DNA from: Platanthera guangdongensis
Taxonomy: Eukaryota > Streptophyta > Magnoliopsida > Asparagales > Orchidaceae
Assembly (NCBI GenBank): GCA_039583875.1
Contig: CM077153.1
Location: 70,440,482 to 70,504,481 of the forward strand
Direction of reading: 5' to 3'
Length of the DNA stretch: 64,000 bases
Shown here: piece by piece, positions 23,042-31,944 of the stretch
Numbering within the stretch: the first letter of the stretch is position 1
Layout: every line of letters starts with the position of its first letter
Program-made: the position numbers and the translations under genes
The notes under the pieces: model-generated
What the model was told of the DNA's origin: nothing
Seen by the model: the letters and a program-made list of their open reading frames with translations, nothing else
The model's database searches: none

Positions 23042-24680
23042 TGAAAGTCCACCTAGTGTCGGCTATGTGCACCTATGGGGGGGGGGGAATAGGTGACGTG
23101 TGGTTCTTTTGCGGAATTTACAGATGTACCTGCACAATAAAAACAACAAACACAGCACACAGAATACACAGCAAATTTATATTGGTTCCCAGACTTGGGT
23201 ACATCCACTTTCCCCCTTCGACCTATCTCCCCAACAAGGGACGACTCGGTCACTTCACCAACGGGATTGAAATCCAATCCCTTCACTAACGGAAGGAGCC
23301 CTTCCACACGTGAGAGTCAACACTCCCACAAAACGGGTTGCACCCAACCCTTACAACACGGAACAAAAGTTCCTTTACAACAAAAGTAAATATGGAATGT
23401 ATATGAGATACAAACTTCTTTCGGAGACTACGGTGTTCCTCTTTGTTCGACGACGTATTCTTGAAGTCGATGAAGAGTTTACAACCTTGTTCCCTCTTGG
23501 AGAGGATCTCCCCGTAACCGTCGGCGGCAATACAAGCGGCGGCTAGCTTCGGGATCGGCGGCTACGATGAAGAGCGGCTGCAGAACTTGGAGATCCAAAC
23601 TTCGTAGCGAAGCAAACTCGGTCTACCAACGGTCACTCTAGGATCAGTCGTCTCGATCGATTCGGACGGGGAAGTTTTTCCCGGTCAACAAATCGAGAGA
23701 CAAGAGATCTCCGGATAGACGCGTGAGACTCAAGCTTTGTTAAGCTTCTGTCACCGGAGATCGGGAAGAAGAGCGATCTGCAGCGGCGACCACTTGACGC
23801 GAGCGGCGGCGGCGGAGCGGAGCGATTTCGCGAATTTAGGGTTACGTCGAGGCTCGGTTTTCTTTCTCTCTTGTCCGTTATTTACTGTTCAAAATACCCA
23901 TGTATTTATACTGTAGTATTCTCAAAGATGACCGTTTGTGGGACCCACAAAAGAAATCCCCAAAATCCGGTTCAAACTAATCCAGAAGCAGAATCCGGTT
24001 CAGCAGCATTCTGAGAAAAGGCCAAGTAAAAATCGGCGAGAATCGCAGATGATTCTCGACGAATCGGCGAGAATCACCAAGTGATTCTCGACGATTCGTC
24101 GAGAATCGTTTGTGATTCTCGTCGAATCTCTTGTCGATTCTCAACGAATTTGACTTTGTATTCATGGGCTGCTTGGCCACTGGTTCGGCGGGAATCACAA
24201 GTGATTCTCGCCGAATCTTACTTGGCACCATTTTGAGATGGCCAGAAGGAGTCGGCGAGAATCACTAATGATTCTCGTCGATTCGGCGAGAATCACTAGT
24301 GATTCTCGCCGAATCGGCGAGAATCACTTGGTGATTCTCGTCGAATTTGCCTTGGAAGATATTTCGTCTTCCACCCCAGGAGTTGCTCCCTGATCCTCTG
24401 TGCTCCTTGTCTTCTCTTGCATATGAGCGACCCTGTACTTGAAAGTAAGTGCACTCCAATAGAGAGAGTACACATAGGCCAACACACTGATCTGCTCAAC
24501 GAGGGATTACGTCGTGCAGACCCGTGTATATTGACCTACTGCACCCTGACATTGGTGTGCACTTAGCGTGGAGGTACTGCAAGTACAACTTAAAATGTTT
24601 CGTCAAATACATTGTGAATTCATCTTAGCTTGACAGAGGGCTTCCTCAAATCTAGGTAATCGTGGATACAATACCCAACA
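23042..24680 (-). repeat. 3' LTR of Cop-C
   Basis: 1639 bp, about 99.5% identical to the partner LTR. In minus orientation it begins TGTTGGGTATTGTATCC. The dyad array (24010-24345) lies in U3, followed by a TATA box (AGTATAAATACATG, near 23905-23918) and the conserved CCACTATA-type copia block near 23180-23210. A poly-G run of 11 lies near the left end. Confidence 0.95.
24010..24345. repeat. GGCGAGAATCAC palindromic array in Cop-C LTR
   Basis: About a dozen arms of CGGCGAGAATCAC and GTGATTCTCGYCGA type face each other. One pair at 24282-24313 forms a perfect 32-bp palindrome with no spacer (arm TTCGGCGAGAATCACT). The array lies just upstream of the LTR TATA box in minus orientation. Confidence 0.95.
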
Positions 24681-24693
24681 ATCTCCCCCTATT
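24681..24693 (-). other. Polypurine tract of Cop-C
   Basis: On the minus strand AAATAGGGGGAGAT abuts the LTR start TGTTGGG. It is nearly identical to the Cop-A tract, which supports mobilisation by the same kind of machinery. Confidence 0.93.
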
Positions 24694-24939
24694 TGACGAA
24701 GCCAAAACCCTACTAGCTAAGATGAATAACACCTATCAAATAATAATTATAGCATTTAAAAATTAAATATGCAACACAAGGGAATATATGCAATCAGAAC
24801 AGGACTTGAGTCATTCACACATTCAAGAAAATATATATATACCAAGAGAAATATATTCACAGATAATTCAGAATTGTTCATATGACAGTAATAATCATTA
24901 AACGTTCTTAAGACACAGTGACCAGCTATAAAATAATGA

Positions 24940-27213
24940 CTATTTGTCCTTAGCTACGTCACCCTTCAGAGTTTGAGCCAAGTACTTTTTGCTTTGCCTT
25001 TCCATGTATTCCTTGGGCTTCGGGTAGTACCTAGGAGGAGCAACTTTGTCTGGATCCTTGTTGTTTCTGAAGAAAATGTTGCGTTTTGCTTCAAATGCTT
25101 TGTGCGTTTCCCATTCGTACTGGCTATATGCTTCATTTCGATTGATCTCTCCTCTTTCGTACAGCCGGAAGGTGTCTAAGATGATGTTCCTTGAGACTGG
25201 ACTCCACCTTTCATTTCGTACATCCTCCCCATTCATTCGAATTCTCTTTGCAGCCTGTGTCTCCTTGGATGTCCCTTCCTGAACGTTCCTCTTTCCCCTG
25301 GCTTTAGCTAAAGCCTCCTGGTCAAACATACTCCTCAGCTTGGATTTGGAGATGGCCCTAGCATCAGCTTCATCAGTGAAAATTTCTGCAGCACTTGTAC
25401 TTACAGCCTCAGCAATATTTACTTCCTCAGCAGCCTTAGAAGTCTCAGGAACCTGAATACCGGCAGGTTGGTCAGGTAGGACGACGCCTAACGTGCCCAG
25501 TGCCTGTTGTAGCATCCACCAGCAACTCTCATAGACGTATTTGCTTGATTGCGCAAAGTTTGCATCCATGCTTTCTTGGAGCTCGGCCATCTTAGCTATA
25601 TACTCCTTCTCCCCCTTTTTGGCTTCGTCAGCTATGCAATTGGCATATGAGTGCAAGGAGTCATCAATATGCTTAGTTGTCTTGCCGAATTCAGTGATTA
25701 GGGCCTGCTGATTTGCATTTAAAGTGACCATGTTACCATCAAATTTCTGAATATTGTTGGCTACAACGTGAGCGTTCTGATTGACAACAGCCAGAGTATC
25801 AGTATTCTTTTTCAAACCGGCCATTAACAATGTGACAGCTTCGCCGGCCGCAGTATACTTTTCTTCGAATTTCTTTTCCATCACATCCAGCTTATGGTTG
25901 ATTTCCACCATATTATTCAGCATGAGATCTTCAGAAGTCTTAATCTCTTGCAGCATTGTTTTCTGAGCTTTATCAAAATAGGTTTTAAGCTCATTCACGA
26001 TACCCTGAATTATGTGTACGGTGTGAATGGCTAGGTCATCGCGTAATGGAATAGCCGGAGGAACTTCTTGGCCTTGCTCTTGCTCGTCAGCAGACGCATC
26101 GGTGGAGTTGGATACCAGCACAGTCTCTACAGGAGGAGTGTGGGCGACCTCTGTAGATTTATTTAACTCCCCCTCCAATGGTGCAGACTTATCAGGAGGA
26201 GGTTCAACAGTATCTGGAGACTCAAGCACTTCATGCCCCTCATTTACCTCGTCCTCTCCGTCCTCATCCAAAACTTCATCCATAACAGCAGCTTCTTCCA
26301 CTTCTTGATTGTTTCTGTTCAGGACCTCCTCATCCTCCAACCCAGGTTCACTTTCTTCATGAACTTCGGCCACCGCATCCCTGGCAACCTGGGCGATGTC
26401 AGATATTATATCCATATGAGAGGGTAGAGTCTCCCCCTCGATTCCTGCAGTCACAGTATCAGGAATTTCACCGGGGGAGGCGGCGGGAGATACTTCCTCA
26501 TGCTCTTCTACAGCAGGCTGCCCGATGCGCCGCTCCCATCGATCAAACACAGTAGCATCCATCTTTTTCAAGTAATGGAGAGGGACTCCTTTGCTCATGT
26601 CGAATTTGTCTCCGTTGAGCTGGTTGAGATATAGACTGATGATGCGGCCGAAGCTTGGAGTGCCCAGAGTGTCCTTGATCTTTTGGAACAGCAACTCTCC
26701 CCAGTTGAACCTCTTTCTGCAGACCACAGCTATGAGAATTTTGAACATATCTCCGGAGATATGATCATGGGAGCATGGCTTGCAGATGAGTACTTTTCCT
26801 ATGATGTCAGATAGGAGCTTCCCTTCTTCATTCATCTCTTTTCTCTTAACTGATCGAGTGCCTCTTGGTAGACCGCAGAACAAGAGGGTTCTGGCTTTGT
26901 CCTCATCCTCCAGATAGTCCTCCTCCTCTGAACTGGAAAGCTGCAGGTAGCGAGTTAGCTTACTGGCAGACATCTTTACTTTTGTCCCAGCAACCTTGCA
27001 TTTGATGATGGAGTCTCTATCTCGGAGTCTTGCGGAAGAGAAGAACTCCAGCACCTCTTTATCTAGGACTTTGCAAGGGTGCTCCAATACGAAGGTTAGC
27101 CCGGCCTCTTCCAGCATGAGAATGATATTCCGGAACTCGTCCGAGGCATGAGAAAATCCAGTGCGAACCAGCTCGCAGCCAGAAATCAAGCCTGTAGTCG
27201 TCCTTGGAGCCAT
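24940..27213 (-). CDS. Env-like third ORF of Cop-C (intact)
   Basis: An intact 757-codon ORF starting MAPRTTTG. An in-frame ATG 33 nt upstream exists, but the downstream one has the ATGGC context and the YAG N7 spacing shared with Cop-A and Cop-B. The N-terminal third holds the block shared by the three elements (about residues 131-199: LLSDIIGKVLI ... FGRIISLYL). An acidic Glu/Asp/Pro-rich linker (about 245-390), a predicted coiled coil (about 400-560, heptad-like MEKKFEEKY...MAELQESMD) and a basic C-terminal part with KRIRM follow. I see no signal peptide or transmembrane helix, so a membrane glycoprotein is unlikely. The N-terminal block reminds me of the 'putative plant transposon protein' family; that is recall, not a search. 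That it remains open in a young element lacking pol suggests it is still used. Confidence 0.82.
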   Translation of the reverse strand: MAPRTTTGLISGCELVRTGFSHASDEFRNIILMLEEAGLTFVLEHPCKVLDKEVLEFFSSARLRDRDSIIKCKVAGTKVKMSASKLTRYLQLSSSEEEDYLEDEDKARTLLFCGLPRGTRSVKRKEMNEEGKLLSDIIGKVLICKPCSHDHISGDMFKILIAVVCRKRFNWGELLFQKIKDTLGTPSFGRIISLYLNQLNGDKFDMSKGVPLHYLKKMDATVFDRWERRIGQPAVEEHEEVSPAASPGEIPDTVTAGIEGETLPSHMDIISDIAQVARDAVAEVHEESEPGLEDEEVLNRNNQEVEEAAVMDEVLDEDGEDEVNEGHEVLESPDTVEPPPDKSAPLEGELNKSTEVAHTPPVETVLVSNSTDASADEQEQGQEVPPAIPLRDDLAIHTVHIIQGIVNELKTYFDKAQKTMLQEIKTSEDLMLNNMVEINHKLDVMEKKFEEKYTAAGEAVTLLMAGLKKNTDTLAVVNQNAHVVANNIQKFDGNMVTLNANQQALITEFGKTTKHIDDSLHSYANCIADEAKKGEKEYIAKMAELQESMDANFAQSSKYVYESCWWMLQQALGTLGVVLPDQPAGIQVPETSKAAEEVNIAEAVSTSAAEIFTDEADARAISKSKLRSMFDQEALAKARGKRNVQEGTSKETQAAKRIRMNGEDVRNERWSPVSRNIILDTFRLYERGEINRNEAYSQYEWETHKAFEAKRNIFFRNNKDPDKVAPPRYYPKPKEYMERQSKKYLAQTLKGDVAKDK

Positions 27214-28444
27214 TGAGGATCTAGAAAGAAGCCCGACTCTAAGCATTAGTGAACATTCAAAAGGAAAGCATCACTTGGGGTTCGGCCTTGGAGCCATTGA
27301 GGAGGAGGTTACCTAAGGGCTTACACGCAAGTGAGTTGATGAGCTTCGGGAAGATCTTCGGTGGAGGGAAGAGTATCCCGTGGGGTGCGGCCTTGCTAGA
27401 ACCTTGCGGTCACAGGGACACTTCGCGAGAACCTTGTGGGGTTCGGCCTTGCTAGAATCTCACGGGGAGAGGATGGTCACACAGCAGCGATTCGATGAGA
27501 ACTCTCTTGGCGTCGACGAGATCGTCGGAGGCTGCGGGTTTCAGCGAATCCGCGGAAGTGCACTTGCGCAAGTCGTCGGGAGTTCTCTTGCGCGAGGGTC
27601 GTCGAGTGTTCTCTGGCGCGAGTCGTGAGGAAGGCGAACAGGCGGAGATGGTCTTTCGGCGGGATTTATATACGTCGTCGGGATTCTTAAGGAAGCCGAG
27701 CGGTCGGGAGCTTCTTCGGCGGGATTTGTCTAATTTGGTTTCTAATACTGTTTGTCTAATTCGGCGAGATGTAAAATGGGTCGGCGGGATTCGGAGTAAA
27801 TATTGATGTTTTTCTTGACTACTTTGGGAAGCATTGCACCATTTTAGAGATTTTCCGATGTCAAGTCAATAAAAAGAATGATAAATACAAGTATATTCTA
27901 AAGTCAATCTATTTGAATTTTACTGAGGTTTTTGCAAAGTCTTCTAAATGTCAATTGTATGTTGTCGAGATTTACAACGACATGTCTTCGAATGTCAAGT
28001 TAATACAAGATTAATAAATACATGTTTATTATAACGACAATCTATTCGGATTTGAGCGAGACTTCTTCAGACACTTCTTGATGTCAATTGTGATGTGTCA
28101 AAATTCGCAATGACATATCTTTGTTATCCTTTTATTGATGTGTAATGGTTTGCATGCCTCGTGATAAGCATAAGTATACGTATACACAAGGATAGACATA
28201 TATATATATTTACTTTGAATGAGGATGCATCATGACACAAGTCCTTGAACTGATCAAAATTACCTGGGATTTGGAGAGTCACCGTCTTAGTCCCACAGGT
28301 AGAACATATTAGTAGCTTAAAGTGAGTATGCTCAACAGGTAGCACATCTGTTATTGCAGACGCTTGTTCCAAGTTAGCCTTGAGCCACGTACTGTCTAGT
28401 TCCCAAAGTATTCACGGGGACCTAGACTACCCTGCAAGACAGAA
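27214..28444 (-). promoter_or_regulatory. Gag-env spacer of Cop-C with U3-like motifs and TATA box
   Basis: 1.2 kb without a credible ORF. Several TTCGGCGGGATT/TTCGGCGAGAT motifs (27650-27790) echo the U3 array of this element's own LTR. On the minus strand a TATA box (GTATATAAATCC, near 27664-27675) sits among them. A 450-nt leader follows, ending TTCTTTCTAG, then 7 nt, then the ATG at 27213. Near 27287 the start region (CTCAATGGCTCCAAGG) is imperfectly duplicated, and CGGCCTTGCTAGAA-type short repeats lie at 27380-27465. Confidence 0.5.
27858..28125. repeat. Two diverged 134-bp tandem repeats in the Cop-C spacer
   Basis: Units start ATGTCAAGTCAATA (27858) and ATGTCAAGTTAATA (27992) and share AATCTATTYGRATTTKA and ATGTCAATTGT segments. 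They lie between the gag stop and the env-like ORF, roughly where pol would start. Confidence 0.8.
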
Positions 28445-30016
28445 TTACTTTACCTTAGGAACCCAAATCATATTGGGTCCTAGGTTTCTATTAGCATAAG
28501 CATGCAACTGCCTTTCTTCGGAAAACCTGTCTGGAAGACTACCCCTGTCCCTAGAATGTGGATAAGCCCTTGCTGTGGGCACTGAGGGGTTGTGCCAACA
28601 GTCAATGGCAAAGTGTCCCACTTTGCCGCAGCACCAACAAGAGTGAATGTTGTATCGCCGTTTTCGACCTGATCTAGTGACGGATGTAGTCACGGTCCTA
28701 GGTCTAAAAGGGATAGGGCATGTTCTTGTCGCACAAATTCCTCTTCCATCGAGGCATGAGGAAGGGTGAAACGAATGCATGATGTGAGCGTTATGAGGCC
28801 GAGAAGGTGGTGCCATTCTTTCAGGCATCTTCCTTGCTGGGGCTCCATGAAGCCTGACATCATGACTTCTAATCTCCCTATCCCGTGTCCTCGAATGGAG
28901 AGAATTCTTCTGTGGACTAGGACATGCAGATCCACACTTTGTTGTGGCAGAGGCCGTGAATACAAAGGGCTCAGAATGAGCCTTAGGTATTTCCTCATGG
29001 GTGGCCATGACGCCTCTTGCACTATGGACGTTTCCACATGGGGACACTTCACCCTTGCAGTGACCACGATTATTCCTGTGGTCATACCTGAAGGCATGAT
29101 GAGTTGCCTTCCCGCTTGGAGTGGGAGGTCGGAACACCGTTTCCCCATTTCTCCATCCCTGGATAATCCGGGAGATCCACCCGGTTTCTTGTTTTCTCTT
29201 TATAGCATCAACTTTGGAAAAGTTAGATACTATACGTTTCTCATTATCTAGACTATTCTTTAGAGCTGAGATCTTAGAGTCCTTGACCTTGTTGGACGCC
29301 AATTGGAGAACCAACAAGATCTTCAGTCGAGCAATCTCTCGAGCTTGCTCCTCAGCAAGTAGATTGCTTTCCTGAAGGGCTCTCTTCAGGGAATCAGTAT
29401 TTTCTGGAGGAGAGCAGTTTCTGTCTTCAGAAAAGTCAAAAGATGTGGGACAGGATGAAGATGATACCTGCTTATCTGGGTTATTGTCATTAGAATCAGT
29501 GACCAATGTTTCGTCCTCGTCGGAGCTGCTTTCCTCACTATCTTCTTCAGTCTCTGACAAGGATACTGGAGCTCTGATGCAATCCGAAGGATCCTGGCAT
29601 TCATCTTCAGAAGTGAGGACCCCCACATATGCTTCATCCTCTGATTGGCAGCATATTTCAGCTTTCTCTGACCCCCCCATCAGCTCTGAGATCATCATCC
29701 ACAGAGATTTAGCCGTTGTACATTTTTCCAATCTAGAGCGAGAGGCTCCAGACCAGACATCCATGATAATTTGTCGAATCATCTCGTCCAAGAGAAATAG
29801 AGATAGTTCCATCTCAGACATCTCAGCAATGCCCATGGGCACTTGGATCCCAGAGTCGGAGGTCTTCATGGGGATAAACGGACCCTCTTCCAGGATGAGG
29901 GATGCTCGTGGATCGATGGCATCCAGGTGAAATAACACTCTCATCCTCCAGATGGGATAATAATCCTTTGTGCATGCAGGGAGTTTGAGTGGCAATACGT
30001 CATAATCCAGATCCAT
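28445..30016 (-). CDS. Gag of Cop-C
   Basis: An intact 523-codon ORF starting 58 nt after the PBS. The N-terminal part resembles a copia capsid (YYPIWRMRVLFHL; then IIMDVWSGAS and KSLWMMISELM). An acidic Ser/Glu/Asp tract follows (about residues 150-205), then a coiled-coil stretch (SLKRALQESNLLAEEQ). At residues 460-473 there is a nucleocapsid zinc knuckle of CX2CX4HX4C type (CWCCGKVGHFAIDC). Gag forms the virus-like particle and packages RNA. The capsid region is short compared with Cop-B gag. The C-terminus reads GPNMIWVPKVK and stops. In autonomous relatives a WVPK segment leads directly into the protease, so the ORF ends where pol would begin. Confidence 0.88.
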   Translation of the reverse strand: MDLDYDVLPLKLPACTKDYYPIWRMRVLFHLDAIDPRASLILEEGPFIPMKTSDSGIQVPMGIAEMSEMELSLFLLDEMIRQIIMDVWSGASRSRLEKCTTAKSLWMMISELMGGSEKAEICCQSEDEAYVGVLTSEDECQDPSDCIRAPVSLSETEEDSEESSSDEDETLVTDSNDNNPDKQVSSSSCPTSFDFSEDRNCSPPENTDSLKRALQESNLLAEEQAREIARLKILLVLQLASNKVKDSKISALKNSLDNEKRIVSNFSKVDAIKRKQETGWISRIIQGWRNGETVFRPPTPSGKATHHAFRYDHRNNRGHCKGEVSPCGNVHSARGVMATHEEIPKAHSEPFVFTASATTKCGSACPSPQKNSLHSRTRDREIRSHDVRLHGAPARKMPERMAPPSRPHNAHIMHSFHPSSCLDGRGICATRTCPIPFRPRTVTTSVTRSGRKRRYNIHSCWCCGKVGHFAIDCWHNPSVPTARAYPHSRDRGSLPDRFSEERQLHAYANRNLGPNMIWVPKVK

Positions 30017-30074
30017 GCTTCTGACACTGGTGGCAGGATTCTACTCAAGGTGTTAGCCTTTTTAAAGAGTAACC

Positions 30075-30088
30075 TCCCTCTGATACCA
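30075..30088 (-). other. Primer-binding site of Cop-C
   Basis: TGGTATCAGAGGGA on the minus strand, 2 nt inside the 5' LTR. It matches initiator tRNA-Met, as in Cop-B. Confidence 0.93.
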
Positions 30089-30090
30089 CT

Positions 30091-31732
30091 TGAAAGTCCA
30101 CCTAGTGTCGGCTATGTGCACCTATGGGGGGGGGGGGGGAATAGGTGACGTGTGGTTCTTTTGCGGAATTTACAGATGTACCTGCACAATAAAAACAACA
30201 AACACAGCACACAGAATACACAGCAAATTTATAGTGGTTCCCCGACTTGGGTACATCCACTTTCCCCCTTCGACCTATCTCCCCAACAAGGGACGACTCG
30301 GTCACTTCACCAACGGGATTGAAATCCAATCCCTTCACTAACGGAAGGAGCCCTTCCACACGTGAGAGTCAACACTCCCACAAAACGGGTTGCACCCAAC
30401 CCTTACAACACGGAACAAAAGTTCCTTTACAATAAAAGTAAATATGGAATGTATATGAGATACAAACTTCTTTCGGAGACTACGGTGTTCCTCTTTGTTC
30501 GACGACGTATTCTTGAAGTCGATGAAGAGTTTACAACCTTGTTCCCTCTTGGAGAGGATCTCCCCGTAACCGGCGGCGGCAACACAAGCGGCGGCTAGCT
30601 TCGGGATCGGCGGCTACGATGAAGAGCGGCTGCAGAACTTGGAGATCCAAACTTCATAGCGAAGCAAACTCGGTCTACCAACGGTCACTCTAGGATCAGT
30701 CGTCTCGATCGATTCGGACGGGGAAGTTTTTCCCGGTCAACAAATCGAGAGACAAGAGATCTCCGGATAGACGCGTGAGACTCAAGCTTTGCTAAGCTTC
30801 TGTCACCGGAGATCGGGAAGAAGAGCGATCTGCAGCGGCGACCACTTGACGCGAGCGGCGGCGGCGGAGCGGAGCGATTTCGCGAATTTAGGGTTACGTC
30901 GAGGCTCGGTTTTCTTTCTCTCTTGTCCGTTATTTACTGTTCAAAATACCCATGTATTTATACTGTAGTATTCTCAAAGATGACCGTTTGTGGGACCCAC
31001 AAAAGAAATCCCCAAAATCCGGTTCAAACTAATCCAGAAGCAGAATCCGGTTCAGCAGCATTCTGAGAAAAGGCCAAGTAAAAATCGGCGAGAATCGCAG
31101 ACGATTCTCGACGAATCGGCGAGAATCACCAAGTGATTCTCGACGATTCGTCGAGAATCGTTTGTGATTCTCGTCGAATCTCTTGTCGATTCTCAACGAA
31201 TTTGACTTTGTATTCATGGGCTGCTTGGCCACTGGTTCGGCGGGAATCACAAGTGATTCTCGCCGAATCTTACTTGGCACCATTTTGAGATGGCCAGAAG
31301 GAGTCGGCGAGAATCACTAATGATTCTCGTCGATTCGGCGAGAATCACTAGTGATTCTCGCCGAATCGGCGAGAATCACTTGGTGATTCTCGTCGAATTT
31401 GCCTTGGAAGATATTTCGTCTTCCACCCCAGGAGTTGCTCCCTGATCCTCTGTGCTCCTTGTCTTCTCTTGCATATGAGCGACCCTGTACTTGAAAGTAA
31501 GTGCACTCCAATAGAGAGAGTACACATAGGCCAACACACTGATCTGCTCAACGAGGGATTACGTCGTGCAGACCCGTGTATATTGACCTACTGCACCCTG
31601 ACATTGGTGTGCACTTAGCGTGGAGGTACTGCAAGTACAACTTAAAATGTTTCGTCAAATACATTGTGAATTCATCTTAGCTTGACAGAGGGCTTCCTCA
31701 AATCTAGGTAATCGTGGATACAATACCCAACA
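30091..31732 (-). repeat. 5' LTR of Cop-C
   Basis: 1642 bp, with TG...CA ends (TGAAAGTCC to ATACCCAACA on the + strand). It differs from the other LTR at about eight positions, for example 31103 (C versus T at 24052) inside the array, and in poly-G length (14 versus 11). Confidence 0.95.
31075..31400. repeat. GGCGAGAATCAC palindromic array in Cop-C 5' LTR
   Basis: Same array as at 24010-24345, including the perfect 32-bp palindrome at 31334-31365. Confidence 0.95.
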
Positions 31733-31774
31733 CCAACCTTAGTAGCGGGGTCTAATTACAAGCGGGATGTTATA

Positions 31775-31939
31775 AATTCCAATAAACAAAGAAATAATTT
31801 TGTCCCCGAAATTCAAGTTCGGGTCTACAGGGTTTCCAAGCATGAAAATTTAAGTACTTTAGTTAATAATTTAAAGAGTTACATGGTGTAAAAAGCTCTG
31901 GGTGCCGCTCTAGCATCAGATCCCTCGGCTCCCAGGTGT
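31775..31939 (-). pseudogene. Gyp-X pol C-terminal end and 3' untranslated region
   Basis: On the minus strand 31939-31879 codes the last residues of a gypsy polyprotein (TWEPRDLMLERHPELF, then three residues and TAA). This is the usual end of the integrase C-terminal region and joins in frame to 38274-37943 once Gyp-W and one GCTCC duplication are removed. 31878-31775 is an untranslated tail without a clear polypurine tract. Confidence 0.82.
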
Positions 31940-31944
31940 GCTCC

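Larger units (their letters stand above)
23042..31732 (-). mobile_element. Cop-C: full-length non-autonomous copia element, gag plus env-like, no pol (TSD CCAAC)
   Basis: An 8691-bp element complete in the window: 5' LTR 30091-31732, PBS 30075-30088, gag 30016-28445, spacer, env-like ORF 27213-24940, PPT 24681-24693, 3' LTR 23042-24680, with a perfect CCAAC duplication (23037-23041, 31733-31737). Protease, integrase, RT and RNase H are absent. The two LTRs differ at about eight substitutions and one poly-G length difference in 1.64 kb, so the insertion is recent. It must rely on enzymes of another element. Confidence 0.93.
18784..31774 (-). repeat. 3' LTR of Gyp-X, interrupted by Cop-C
   Basis: From TGTAAGACCCC (18784) to GGGATGTTATA (31774). 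After removing Cop-C and one TSD the LTR is about 4295 bp. It resembles the LTR at 59146 (roughly 95% by eye over the first several hundred bases), apart from a deletion of about 160-200 bp near 19725 relative to 60080-60270. The stretch 20600-22000 is AT-rich and non-coding, and 22030-23036 is GC-richer with a poly-G run at about 22300. I see no gene in it. The terminal CA has become TA. Next to it on the right lies the end of Gyp-X pol, so in minus orientation this is the 3' LTR. Confidence 0.82.
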
